Assembly (NCBI GenBank): GCA_024699395.1
Contig: JAILPU010000129.1
Coordinates: forward strand, 1-5,123
Source of the DNA: Lachnospiraceae bacterium
Lineage (GTDB): Bacteria > Bacillota > Clostridia > Lachnospirales > Lachnospiraceae
DNA: 5,123 nt
Direction: 5' to 3'
Shown here: in pieces, positions 1 to 4,835 of the stretch
How positions within the stretch are numbered: position 1 is the first letter of the stretch
Layout of the letters: each line of letters starts with the position of its first letter
The notes under the pieces: generated by a model
What the model saw: only the letters and a program-made list of their open reading frames with translations
Told to the model about the DNA's origin: nothing
Database searches by the model: none
Position numbers and translations under genes: made by a program

Positions 1-70
1 CGATCTGCTTGAGTCCGCCGTAACGGCTGCCCATTCCTGCTGCCATGATTACTAATACCGGTTTATTCAT
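1..70 (-). CDS. Sugar-nucleotidyltransferase-like protein, N-terminal 23 codons only
   Basis: The minus strand from position 70 reads MNKPVLVIMAAGMGSRYGG, then LKQI, and leaves the window. A hydrophobic beta strand followed by the glycine-rich AAGMGSRYGG loop and a lysine is the nucleotide-binding start of the NTP_transferase (GalU/RfbA-like) Rossmann fold. In that family this loop binds the NTP phosphates and the enzyme makes NDP-sugars from sugar 1-phosphates in the cytoplasm. The start is supported by a CAAAGGGAG ribosome binding site at 88-80, nine bases upstream. It lies 76 bases downstream of the oxidoreductase gene in the same direction, with no clear terminator between, so the two may share a transcript. 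Substrate specificity cannot be judged from 23 residues. The family call rests on the loop motif, which closely resembles proteins I recall from Clostridia. Confidence 0.8.
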   Translation of the reverse strand, partial: MNKPVLVIMAAGMGSRYGGLKQI

Positions 71-114
71 TATAAAAATCTCCCTTTGTAAATAAGAATT
101 AATCATTTATCACA

Positions 115-145
115 ACTCTTCCAAAGAAGAGTAGGTGAACTCTTT
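115..145 (-). other. Possible alternative small hairpins between two co-directional genes
   Basis: On the minus strand three short arms follow one another: AAAGAGT (145-139), ACTCTTC (132-126) and GAAGAGT (121-115). The middle arm can pair with the first (6 bp, 6-base loop) or perfectly with the third (7 bp, 4-base loop), so the two stems exclude each other. The arms lie directly after the oxidoreductase stop codon. No T-run follows the second stem, so it does not look like an intrinsic terminator. It could be an RNA processing or stability element between two cistrons, or chance in a short AT-rich gap. Confidence 0.25.
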
Positions 146-146
146 A

Positions 147-1397
147 TTATTCGCCGAGAAGCTCTTTCTTAATCTCGTCCATGGAAATAACTTTGCCTGT
201 AACTCTTGACTGCTCTGCAGCGTATGCCATTACATGGCTCTCGATAGACTTGTCGATTGAAGATCTGCTGTCGGGATTCTCGCCGGCTTCCATGAAGTCC
301 ATTGTAAGTCTGTAGTCTCCGCCGCCGTGGAAACCTTCCTCGTTTTTAACATCAATCTGTCTTGTCTCATTCTCATAGAGATAGTTGGATGCATACTTGG
401 TAACGATAACGGTATCAAGTGCGTCATCACCGTAGATATCTCCGTCCTCACACATAACTTTGATTGTTCTGTGCATCTTGTTGCAAAGACCGCTCAAGTG
501 GAAAGTGGCCGTTACGCCGTTTTCGAATTCAATGTTTGTAACCTGGTTGTCACATACGTTGTTGTCGCATCTGTATACGCATCTTCCGTAAGGGCTTGTC
601 TCGAATGCCTTCATGAGGCCTTCTTCTGTCTGGTCCTCTGTAACAACAGTTGCAGGCCATGCTCCCTTGATGGGAAGATATGCTTTTCTGCAATCAAATC
701 TGCACTTGTCTGCAATAGAACAGTTAAGACATCTGTCAGCGCTGCCTTCAGGTGCGTTCTCTTCCTTGAAGTAGCTTAAGTTACCGAAGGAAGAAATCTT
801 CTTGCAGTTGCTTCCTACGAGCCAGCAGAGGATATCCATATCGTGGCATGACTTCTGCATGATGATGGGGCTTGTCTCGTTGGAGTTTCTCCAGTTACCT
901 CTTACGAAAGAGTGAGCCATGTGGAAGTTACCAACATTCTCTGCGTGCTGGATTGTAACAACCTTTCCGAGTTCGCCGGAATCGATAATCTGCTTGATGG
1001 TAGAGAAGAACTGAGTATATCTGAGCACGTGGCAAACAACGATATTTACGTTCTTCTCGTGCGCCTTCTTCTGGATAAGGAGGCACTCCTTGGGATTGGG
1101 TGAGATAGGCTTCTCAAGAAGGATATCGTAACCCAACTCGATGGCAGGCATCACGTGATTGAAGTGATCCTGATCCATTGTTGCGAGGATAACAGCATCA
1201 GCAACTTTGCCGAGCTTGTAGAAATCCTCGATGTTGTCAAATACCATCTCGGGAGCAGTCTTGAACTTCTCCTGAGCCATTTTGCGTTTTTCTTCATTAG
1301 TGTCAACGATGGCAACTATTTCTGCCTGTTTTTTCTCGTAAGCATAGTCAGCGTAGATCATTCCGCGCTGTCCTGCACCGATCAAAGCAATCTTCAT
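147..1397 (-). CDS. Gfo/Idh/MocA-family NAD(P)-dependent oxidoreductase
   Basis: This is a complete 416-residue cytoplasmic protein. The N-terminal Rossmann domain opens with IGAGQRG (G7, G9, G12), the NAD(P)-binding loop. LLEKPIS (E95-K96-P97) is the family's EKP motif, whose lysine takes part in catalysis. KSCHDMD (K182, H185, D188) matches the conserved HD motif of the C-terminal substrate domain. Family members oxidise or reduce sugars, inositols and related polyols; the substrate here is unknown. A cysteine-rich insert, C223-x2-C226-x5-C232-x3-C236, and a second group (C273, C277, C282) suggest a metal site, as in a subgroup with an APEGA-RC-x2-C insert that I recall from Firmicutes. The start is supported by AAAAGGAGA at 1413-1405, seven bases upstream, and the gene ends in tandem TAA codons. 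It is divergent from a LacI-type repressor, which is its likely regulator, and the nucleotidyltransferase lies downstream. Confidence 0.92.
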   Translation of the reverse strand: MKIALIGAGQRGMIYADYAYEKKQAEIVAIVDTNEEKRKMAQEKFKTAPEMVFDNIEDFYKLGKVADAVILATMDQDHFNHVMPAIELGYDILLEKPISPNPKECLLIQKKAHEKNVNIVVCHVLRYTQFFSTIKQIIDSGELGKVVTIQHAENVGNFHMAHSFVRGNWRNSNETSPIIMQKSCHDMDILCWLVGSNCKKISSFGNLSYFKEENAPEGSADRCLNCSIADKCRFDCRKAYLPIKGAWPATVVTEDQTEEGLMKAFETSPYGRCVYRCDNNVCDNQVTNIEFENGVTATFHLSGLCNKMHRTIKVMCEDGDIYGDDALDTVIVTKYASNYLYENETRQIDVKNEEGFHGGGDYRLTMDFMEAGENPDSRSSIDKSIESHVMAYAAEQSRVTGKVISMDEIKKELLGE

Positions 1398-1440
1398 TCC
1401 TATTTCTCCTTTTACTGTTTCATTCCATATCTCGTCGGTA

Positions 1441-1460
1441 TGTTTCGTAATTATGAAACA
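1441..1460. promoter_or_regulatory. Near-perfect 20-bp palindrome, candidate repressor operator
   Basis: TGTTTCGTAATTATGAAACA is symmetric at 18 of 20 bases; only the G/T pair at 1447 and 1454 breaks it. LacI-family dimers bind palindromes of about this length. It lies 44 bases upstream of the oxidoreductase start codon and overlaps a possible minus-strand -10 element (CATAAT at 1455-1450), so binding there would block that gene. Its right arm, read on the minus strand as GTTTCATAATT, recurs exactly at 1687-1697 near the repressor gene. Confidence 0.6.
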
Positions 1461-1486
1461 AGTTTAACACTTTCAACGAAACAAGT
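1453..1486. repeat. Two 11-bp direct repeats, 23 bp apart
   Basis: ATGAAACAAGT (1453-1463) and ACGAAACAAGT (1476-1486) differ at one base. The first is the right half of the 20-bp palindrome plus flank, so the repeat suggests a second protein-binding site about two helical turns away. Cooperative binding of two dimers, or one site with an accessory half-site, would fit. Confidence 0.5.
1471..1481. promoter_or_regulatory. Inverted motif TTTCAACGAAA, copy 1
   Basis: This 11-mer has four symmetric outer base pairs (TTTC/GAAA) around a three-base centre. An identical copy lies at 1598-1608, and the two occur on opposite sides of the gap, one toward each divergent gene. It overlaps a TTGAAA that could act as a minus-strand -35 element (1476-1471). 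A second operator type or a variant of the GTTTC site is the likely meaning. Confidence 0.45.
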
Positions 1487-1545
1487 CCATTGTTTTTTTT
1501 AATAAATTTGATTTTTTCCTTTTGTGTTATTTTAACATAGATGTG

Positions 1546-1576
1546 ATTATTGTGCATTTATTGTCAATTATGTCAA
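1546..1576 (-). promoter_or_regulatory. Candidate promoter for the oxidoreductase gene
   Basis: On the minus strand a perfect TTGACA (1576-1571) is followed after 19 bases by AATAAT (1551-1546). The spacing is longer than the preferred 17. A second perfect TTGACA (1567-1562) has no good -10 at normal distance. An alternative closer to the gene is TTGAAA (1476-1471) with CATAAT (1455-1450) at 15-base spacing, which the candidate operator covers. The true start site cannot be chosen from sequence alone. Confidence 0.35.
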
Positions 1577-1597
1577 CTTTTGTTTATACCCCTTCGG

Positions 1598-1608
1598 TTT
1601 CAACGAAA
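1598..1608. promoter_or_regulatory. Inverted motif TTTCAACGAAA, copy 2
   Basis: This is identical to the 11-mer at 1471-1481. It ends four bases before the -35 box of the repressor promoter, a position suitable for autoregulation by occlusion. With its flanks it reads GTTTCAACGAAAAC, which gives a partial second match on the outer pairs. Confidence 0.45.
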
Positions 1609-1612
1609 ACAG

Positions 1613-1641
1613 TTGACTTTCACCCCCCGTTGTTTTATTAT
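1613..1641 (+). promoter_or_regulatory. Sigma-70-type promoter of the repressor gene
   Basis: TTGACT (1613-1618, five of six consensus) and TATTAT (1636-1641, five of six) are separated by the ideal 17 bases. The predicted transcript starts near 1648 and leaves a leader of roughly 110 bases before the repressor ATG. The spacer includes a run of six C (1623-1628). Confidence 0.7.
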
Positions 1642-1686
1642 TAAACCATACATTTCGCATACATTATATTTATATTTTTTCATTTT

Positions 1687-1706
1687 GTTTCATAATTTGT
1701 TTCGTT
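1687..1706. promoter_or_regulatory. Tandem GTTTC half-sites in the repressor leader
   Basis: GTTTCATAATT (1687-1697) repeats one arm of the 20-bp palindrome exactly, and GTTTCGTT (1699-1706) follows in the same orientation 12 bases later. The pair lies downstream of the predicted repressor transcription start, so a protein bound there could act as a roadblock or form a loop with 1441-1460 about 245 bases away. Two half-sites in direct orientation are less typical for LacI dimers, so this is weaker than the palindrome. Confidence 0.35.
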
Positions 1707-1758
1707 AAATTTTCACGACGATTACACAATCCACCATCAAATAAAGAGGGGATGACTT

Positions 1759-2781
1759 ATGAGTACAATAAGAGATGTTGCCGCACTGGCAGACGTTTCA
1801 CCCGCAACCGTTTCAAGGGTCTTAAATCACGATACAAGATATAAGATGACCGACGAAACAAGAGAAAAGGTATGGAAGGCCGTGGCAGAGCTCAACTACA
1901 AAGCTCCCGCTTCCACCCAGGAACAATATAATATCATCGCTTCCAAGTCCAAAAGCGCAAGCCAGAACAAAAAACTGGGATGTGTTTTGAATGTCAGAGG
2001 AGGCAAATACAACGATCCTTATTTCCTTTCCATTCTTTCCGGCTTCGAGCGTCAGATTATGGAAAGCGGCTATGAGATTGCATTTATCCGTTCCAACGAA
2101 GAGCTTCTCAACAAAGAAGTTTTATACAATACCTTCAATGAGCCCATAAGCGGTATAGTGCTTATGAATACTCTGGATTCGGATACTTATGAGTATGTAA
2201 AGAAACAGACTCCCAATATTGTGGGAATCGATACCGAGCACAGAGATATAGACAACGTAGGTTTCGACCATTATGAAGCAGCTATCATGGCTGTTAACCA
2301 CCTTATCGAAAGAGGTTACAAAGAAATCGGATTTATCGGCGGTTTCCTTGAGACCATCCCTGAAAGCAAACGTTTCAGAGGATATTATTCGTCTCTTTAC
2401 GTTAACAAGCTTCCCTTTAAGGAAGAGTGGATAATCCCCACCAACTGGGATGATTCCTACTGTAAGACAATGCTCCAGAGGGCTTACAAGCACGGCAACC
2501 TTCCCAGAGCATTCTTTGCAGCTTCGGACCTTATGGCTATGGCAGCACTAAGAGCTTTGGACAGCTTCGGTTTGAAGGTTCCGGATGATGTTGCAGTTAT
2601 GGGTCTTACCAATATCGAGATGTCCAAGTATTCCAATCCCCCTCTCACCACCATTTCCCTTCCCACGGAAGCCATGGGTGAGGTGGCAGCGAGAACTCTT
2701 CTGGCTAAGATCGACGGAGACAAAACTCCTCCCAAGACCATAACAATGACACCCGGTGTTGTCATCAGATCATCAACCTGA
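1759..2781 (+). CDS. LacI/GalR-family transcriptional repressor
   Basis: This is a complete 340-residue DNA-binding regulator of usual family length. Residues 3-22 (TIRDVAALADVSPATVSRVL) are the LacI-type helix-turn-helix. Residues 72-340 form the periplasmic-binding-protein-like sugar-sensing domain, with NDPYF (85-89), the RGYKEIGFIGG strand-turn (185-195), ASDLMAMAAL (255-264) and NPPLTTI (293-299). The NDPYF segment and the long link between the two domains recall the EbgR/GanR branch, whose members respond to galactosides; that ligand is only a suggestion. The link (about 50-71) is rich in Ser, Lys and Gln and lacks the usual hinge-helix AxxL pattern. The start is supported by AGAGGGGA at 1745-1752, six bases upstream. 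It is divergent from the oxidoreductase gene, its likely target, is probably self-regulated, and is followed by a strong terminator. Confidence 0.95.
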   Translation: MSTIRDVAALADVSPATVSRVLNHDTRYKMTDETREKVWKAVAELNYKAPASTQEQYNIIASKSKSASQNKKLGCVLNVRGGKYNDPYFLSILSGFERQIMESGYEIAFIRSNEELLNKEVLYNTFNEPISGIVLMNTLDSDTYEYVKKQTPNIVGIDTEHRDIDNVGFDHYEAAIMAVNHLIERGYKEIGFIGGFLETIPESKRFRGYYSSLYVNKLPFKEEWIIPTNWDDSYCKTMLQRAYKHGNLPRAFFAASDLMAMAALRALDSFGLKVPDDVAVMGLTNIEMSKYSNPPLTTISLPTEAMGEVAARTLLAKIDGDKTPPKTITMTPGVVIRSST

Positions 2782-2788
2782 TATATGG

Positions 2789-2818
2789 GCCGTTACAGAT
2801 TTTCTGTAACGGCTTTTT
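2789..2818 (+). terminator. Intrinsic terminator after the repressor gene
   Basis: GCCGTTACAGA (2789-2799) pairs perfectly with TCTGTAACGGC (2803-2813) in an 11-bp stem with a three-base loop, followed by five T (2814-2818). It begins seven bases after the repressor TGA. The repressor is therefore probably transcribed alone, and the next gene needs its own promoter. Confidence 0.92.
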
Positions 2819-2842
2819 GTATGGGAAAATATGTGCTACAAT
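2814..2842 (+). promoter_or_regulatory. Extended -10 promoter for the phosphatase/membrane-protein pair
   Basis: TACAAT (2837-2842) is a good -10 and is preceded by TG one base upstream (2834-2835), an extended -10. At 17-base spacing the only -35 is TTTTTG (2814-2819), a weak match that lies in the T-run of the preceding terminator. The transcript would start near 2849, giving a leader of about 26 bases. Confidence 0.5.
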
Positions 2843-2874
2843 ATGTTGACCGAAGTTTTTAAAGGAGGGGCAAA

Positions 2875-3534
2875 ATGAATATATTTTTTATAAGACATGG
2901 GGATCCCGATTACGATAATGACTGTCTCACCGAAAAAGGTCGCGACGAAGGCGCTCTTTTAGCCCCTCGGGCAGAAAGATTAGATATCGATCTCTTCTAT
3001 TCTTCTCCCCAGGGAAGAGCCAAAGAGACCGCTTCATTTTGCATGAAAAAAGATACCCCCCTCACTATTCACAACTGGCTCAGAGAACTGGAATGGGGAG
3101 ATCTTAAAGGTAATGCCTATTCCACCGCAGGTCCCTGGGTGAAAACCGATAATTTCCTCAAAAACTACCACTCCTACCCCGAGGGGGACTCCTGGATGAC
3201 TCATCCGGAGATTGTTAACGACAGACTTGTGGGGGATGTTAAAAATCGCATAGAGCAGTTTGAAACATTTTTGGAAGAGATGGGATACAAAAGAGAAGGC
3301 CAGGGTTATCTCGTTCAAACCCCCAGCGACAAGAATATTGCCTTTTTCTGCCATGGGGGTATTACAACGGCTCTTGTAAGCCACATGCTAAACATTCCCT
3401 TCTGGACTTACGTGGCTCATTTCCCCATGGCCATGACAGGAATCACCAAGATTGCCCTTGATGGGGTAAAAGACGAATTCATAACCGCCAAGGCGGATTT
3501 TATAAACGATTATCATCATTTAAAGGATAACTAA
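2875..3534 (+). CDS. Histidine phosphatase superfamily (phosphoglycerate-mutase-like) protein
   Basis: This is a complete 219-residue cytoplasmic protein. IRHGDP (R7-H8-G9) holds the histidine that is phosphorylated in this superfamily. LTEKG (18-22), YSSPQGRAKETA (42-53, with R48) and RELEWGD (70-76, acidic candidates E71/E73) follow the branch 1 pattern, and FFCHGG (H160) is the second catalytic histidine. All expected phosphate-pocket residues are therefore present and the enzyme should be active. Family members dephosphorylate sugars, cobalamin precursors, nucleotides or proteins; the substrate here is unknown, and PGM activity itself is unlikely given the length and context. The start follows an excellent AAAGGAGGGG site (2861-2870) by four bases, six from the core AGGAGG. 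The TAA stop abuts the ATG of the next gene, so the two are co-transcribed and probably translationally coupled. Confidence 0.92.
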   Translation: MNIFFIRHGDPDYDNDCLTEKGRDEGALLAPRAERLDIDLFYSSPQGRAKETASFCMKKDTPLTIHNWLRELEWGDLKGNAYSTAGPWVKTDNFLKNYHSYPEGDSWMTHPEIVNDRLVGDVKNRIEQFETFLEEMGYKREGQGYLVQTPSDKNIAFFCHGGITTALVSHMLNIPFWTYVAHFPMAMTGITKIALDGVKDEFITAKADFINDYHHLKDN

Positions 3535-4701
3535 ATGGATACCAAAAACAATTCCACCGTAAATTTTGACAGATACCTTAATCCACTGCTTATATTATTA
3601 TGTATTGCCTACGGTATATGTTGCTTCTATCTCTATTACCATCAGTGTTTTTACAAAACCACCGGACTTTTCGAAAGCGATCTTTACGCCCATATCGAAA
3701 TGGCTGTTAAGGACAAATGGTTTTACTCCCTCACGGGGCTTATATACCAGCTTTTCTTTATAACAGATTTCGGAGAGATTCTTACGGCTTTATTTCTGGC
3801 ATGCGTGTCATTTTTGACAATTATCGCAACAGCTCTGTTATTAAAAAAGCTTTTTAAAACGGATAAGAGCCTTCATTTCCTTTTAAGCCTCTCTCTTATC
3901 GCCAATACTTTAATGGCCTTTTACGTTAAATTTGCCTGCAGCACAAGATATATCGGATACCAGTCTCCCTCAATATGGCACAACTCCACATATATCTGTA
4001 TGAAACTCTTTGCAGTGCTTACGGTGTACTTTTTTATTGAGATTTATGATACATATCCCGAAAAATTGTCTCCAAAGACTTTTATTCTCTTTATTTTAAG
4101 TCTTTCGTTAAGCGTATTTACGAAGACAAGCTTCGGAATGGTTTTTATTCCCGCCATGGGGATCGTGATCCTTATAGATCTTTTTACGAAACGCGCAGGC
4201 TTTTTAAAAGCCGTTACGGTGTCATTAAGCGTTATCCCTTCTTTTGTCATATTGTTATGGCAAAACAATACGCTCTTCGGGGAAAATACCGGCAATTCCA
4301 TAATAATTAAACCCTGGTACGCTCTCAGCCTACGTGGAGAGCATCCCAAGGTTTCTTTTGTACTTTCTCTTGTTTTTCTTATAGTTTCCGCCATCGCCTT
4401 AAGAAAATATATACTTAAGGACAGAAATTACCATTTCTCATTGTTAATGTGGGTTATGGGCTTTGTCTGGATATTTTTCTTTACGGAATCCGGCGAGAGG
4501 GCCTTGGACTCCAATTTCTACTGGGGTTATTCCATTTCCCTCTTTTTCATGTACCTGATTTCCACAAAGCTTTTCTTTGAAAATATAAAGAAGCTTAAAC
4601 CGGCAGCTATTGTATTGTGCTCACTTACTCTTGGATACCAGGTCTACTGCGGCATATTGTTCTTTATAAACCTTATGTGCGGCGTGACATACTTTATGTG
4701 A
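3535..4701 (+). CDS. Polytopic membrane protein of unknown function, possibly GT-C-like
   Basis: This is a complete 388-residue integral membrane protein with about nine or ten hydrophobic segments, roughly at 16-35, 82-105, 112-130, 152-171, 182-216 (probably two), 225-242, 272-289, 302-316, 329-347 and 354-380. The first loop carries GLFESDLYAHI (44-54). An acidic pair early in the first extracellular loop is typical of GT-C glycosyltransferases, which use lipid-linked sugars. SPSIWHNSTY (144-153) and ESGERALDSNFYWG (318-331) look like conserved polar patches between helices; I recall similar patches in uncharacterised Firmicutes membrane proteins. No transporter or enzyme family can be named with confidence. 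The start lies directly after the phosphatase stop codon, with AAAGGA (3522-3527) seven bases upstream inside that gene. Cysteine, phenylalanine and tyrosine are abundant. A terminator follows about 60 bases after the stop. Confidence 0.88.
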   Translation: MDTKNNSTVNFDRYLNPLLILLCIAYGICCFYLYYHQCFYKTTGLFESDLYAHIEMAVKDKWFYSLTGLIYQLFFITDFGEILTALFLACVSFLTIIATALLLKKLFKTDKSLHFLLSLSLIANTLMAFYVKFACSTRYIGYQSPSIWHNSTYICMKLFAVLTVYFFIEIYDTYPEKLSPKTFILFILSLSLSVFTKTSFGMVFIPAMGIVILIDLFTKRAGFLKAVTVSLSVIPSFVILLWQNNTLFGENTGNSIIIKPWYALSLRGEHPKVSFVLSLVFLIVSAIALRKYILKDRNYHFSLLMWVMGFVWIFFFTESGERALDSNFYWGYSISLFFMYLISTKLFFENIKKLKPAAIVLCSLTLGYQVYCGILFFINLMCGVTYFM

Positions 4702-4760
4702 GGTGCGCCCTTTTGCATCTAAAGCCGGACCAAGTAACATAAAAAAACGTTATTATATAA

Positions 4761-4796
4761 GCTCAATCACCAATTCTAAGTGATTGAGCCTTTTTT
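4761..4796 (+). terminator. Intrinsic terminator after the membrane-protein gene
   Basis: GCTCAATCAC (4761-4770) pairs perfectly with GTGATTGAGC (4780-4789) around a nine-base loop, followed by one C and six T (4791-4796). It ends the two-gene plus-strand unit. On the minus strand the same hairpin is followed by an AT-rich stretch, with a T7 only about 13 bases further on, so it would serve the convergent minus-strand gene poorly. The remaining bases between 4702 and 4835 show nothing else. Confidence 0.9.
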
Positions 4797-4835
4797 CAAA
4801 TATTCGCTTTGAAAATCCCGTGTTCCTGTAAATCT

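Larger units (their letters stand above)
1398..1758. promoter_or_regulatory. Divergent control region between oxidoreductase and LacI-type repressor
   Basis: This 361-base, very AT-rich gap has no convincing reading frame of its own. It carries seven exact GTTTC or GAAAC pentamers, at 1417-1421, 1442-1446, 1455-1459, 1478-1482, 1597-1601, 1687-1691 and 1699-1703. It also has a strong plus-strand promoter and weaker minus-strand promoter candidates. A LacI-family gene next to a divergent metabolic gene, with repeated inverted motifs between them, is a classic local-repressor arrangement. That the repressor binds these motifs is inference. The best sites are listed separately. Confidence 0.75.

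Noticed and set aside
327..779. 150-codon plus-strand open frame opposite the oxidoreductase gene
   Set aside because: It lies wholly antisense to a gene with clear family motifs, has no supporting ribosome binding site, and its Cys/Val-rich translation resembles no domain.
1155..1502. 115-codon plus-strand open frame reaching into the divergent control region
   Set aside because: It is mostly antisense to the oxidoreductase N-terminus and then runs through operator-like DNA; no ribosome binding site or recognisable domain.
1398..1758. CcpA-type catabolite-response element (cre)
   Set aside because: No stretch fits the TGWNANCGNTNWCA pattern; the symmetric sites have a GTTTC/GAAAC arm instead.
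1648..1758. Riboswitch in the 110-base leader of the repressor gene
   Set aside because: The leader is AT-rich with no stable paired helices and no known aptamer landmarks that I can see.
1851..1870. ACGAAACAAG inside the repressor coding region, identical to part of the operator repeat
   Set aside because: It encodes the conserved Asp-Glu-Thr-Arg segment of the DNA-binding domain and has no symmetric partner, so coincidence is the simpler explanation.
2122..2765. Minus-strand open frames opposite the repressor gene
   Set aside because: They are antisense shadows with no start signals or recognisable domains, over a gene with intact LacI-family features.
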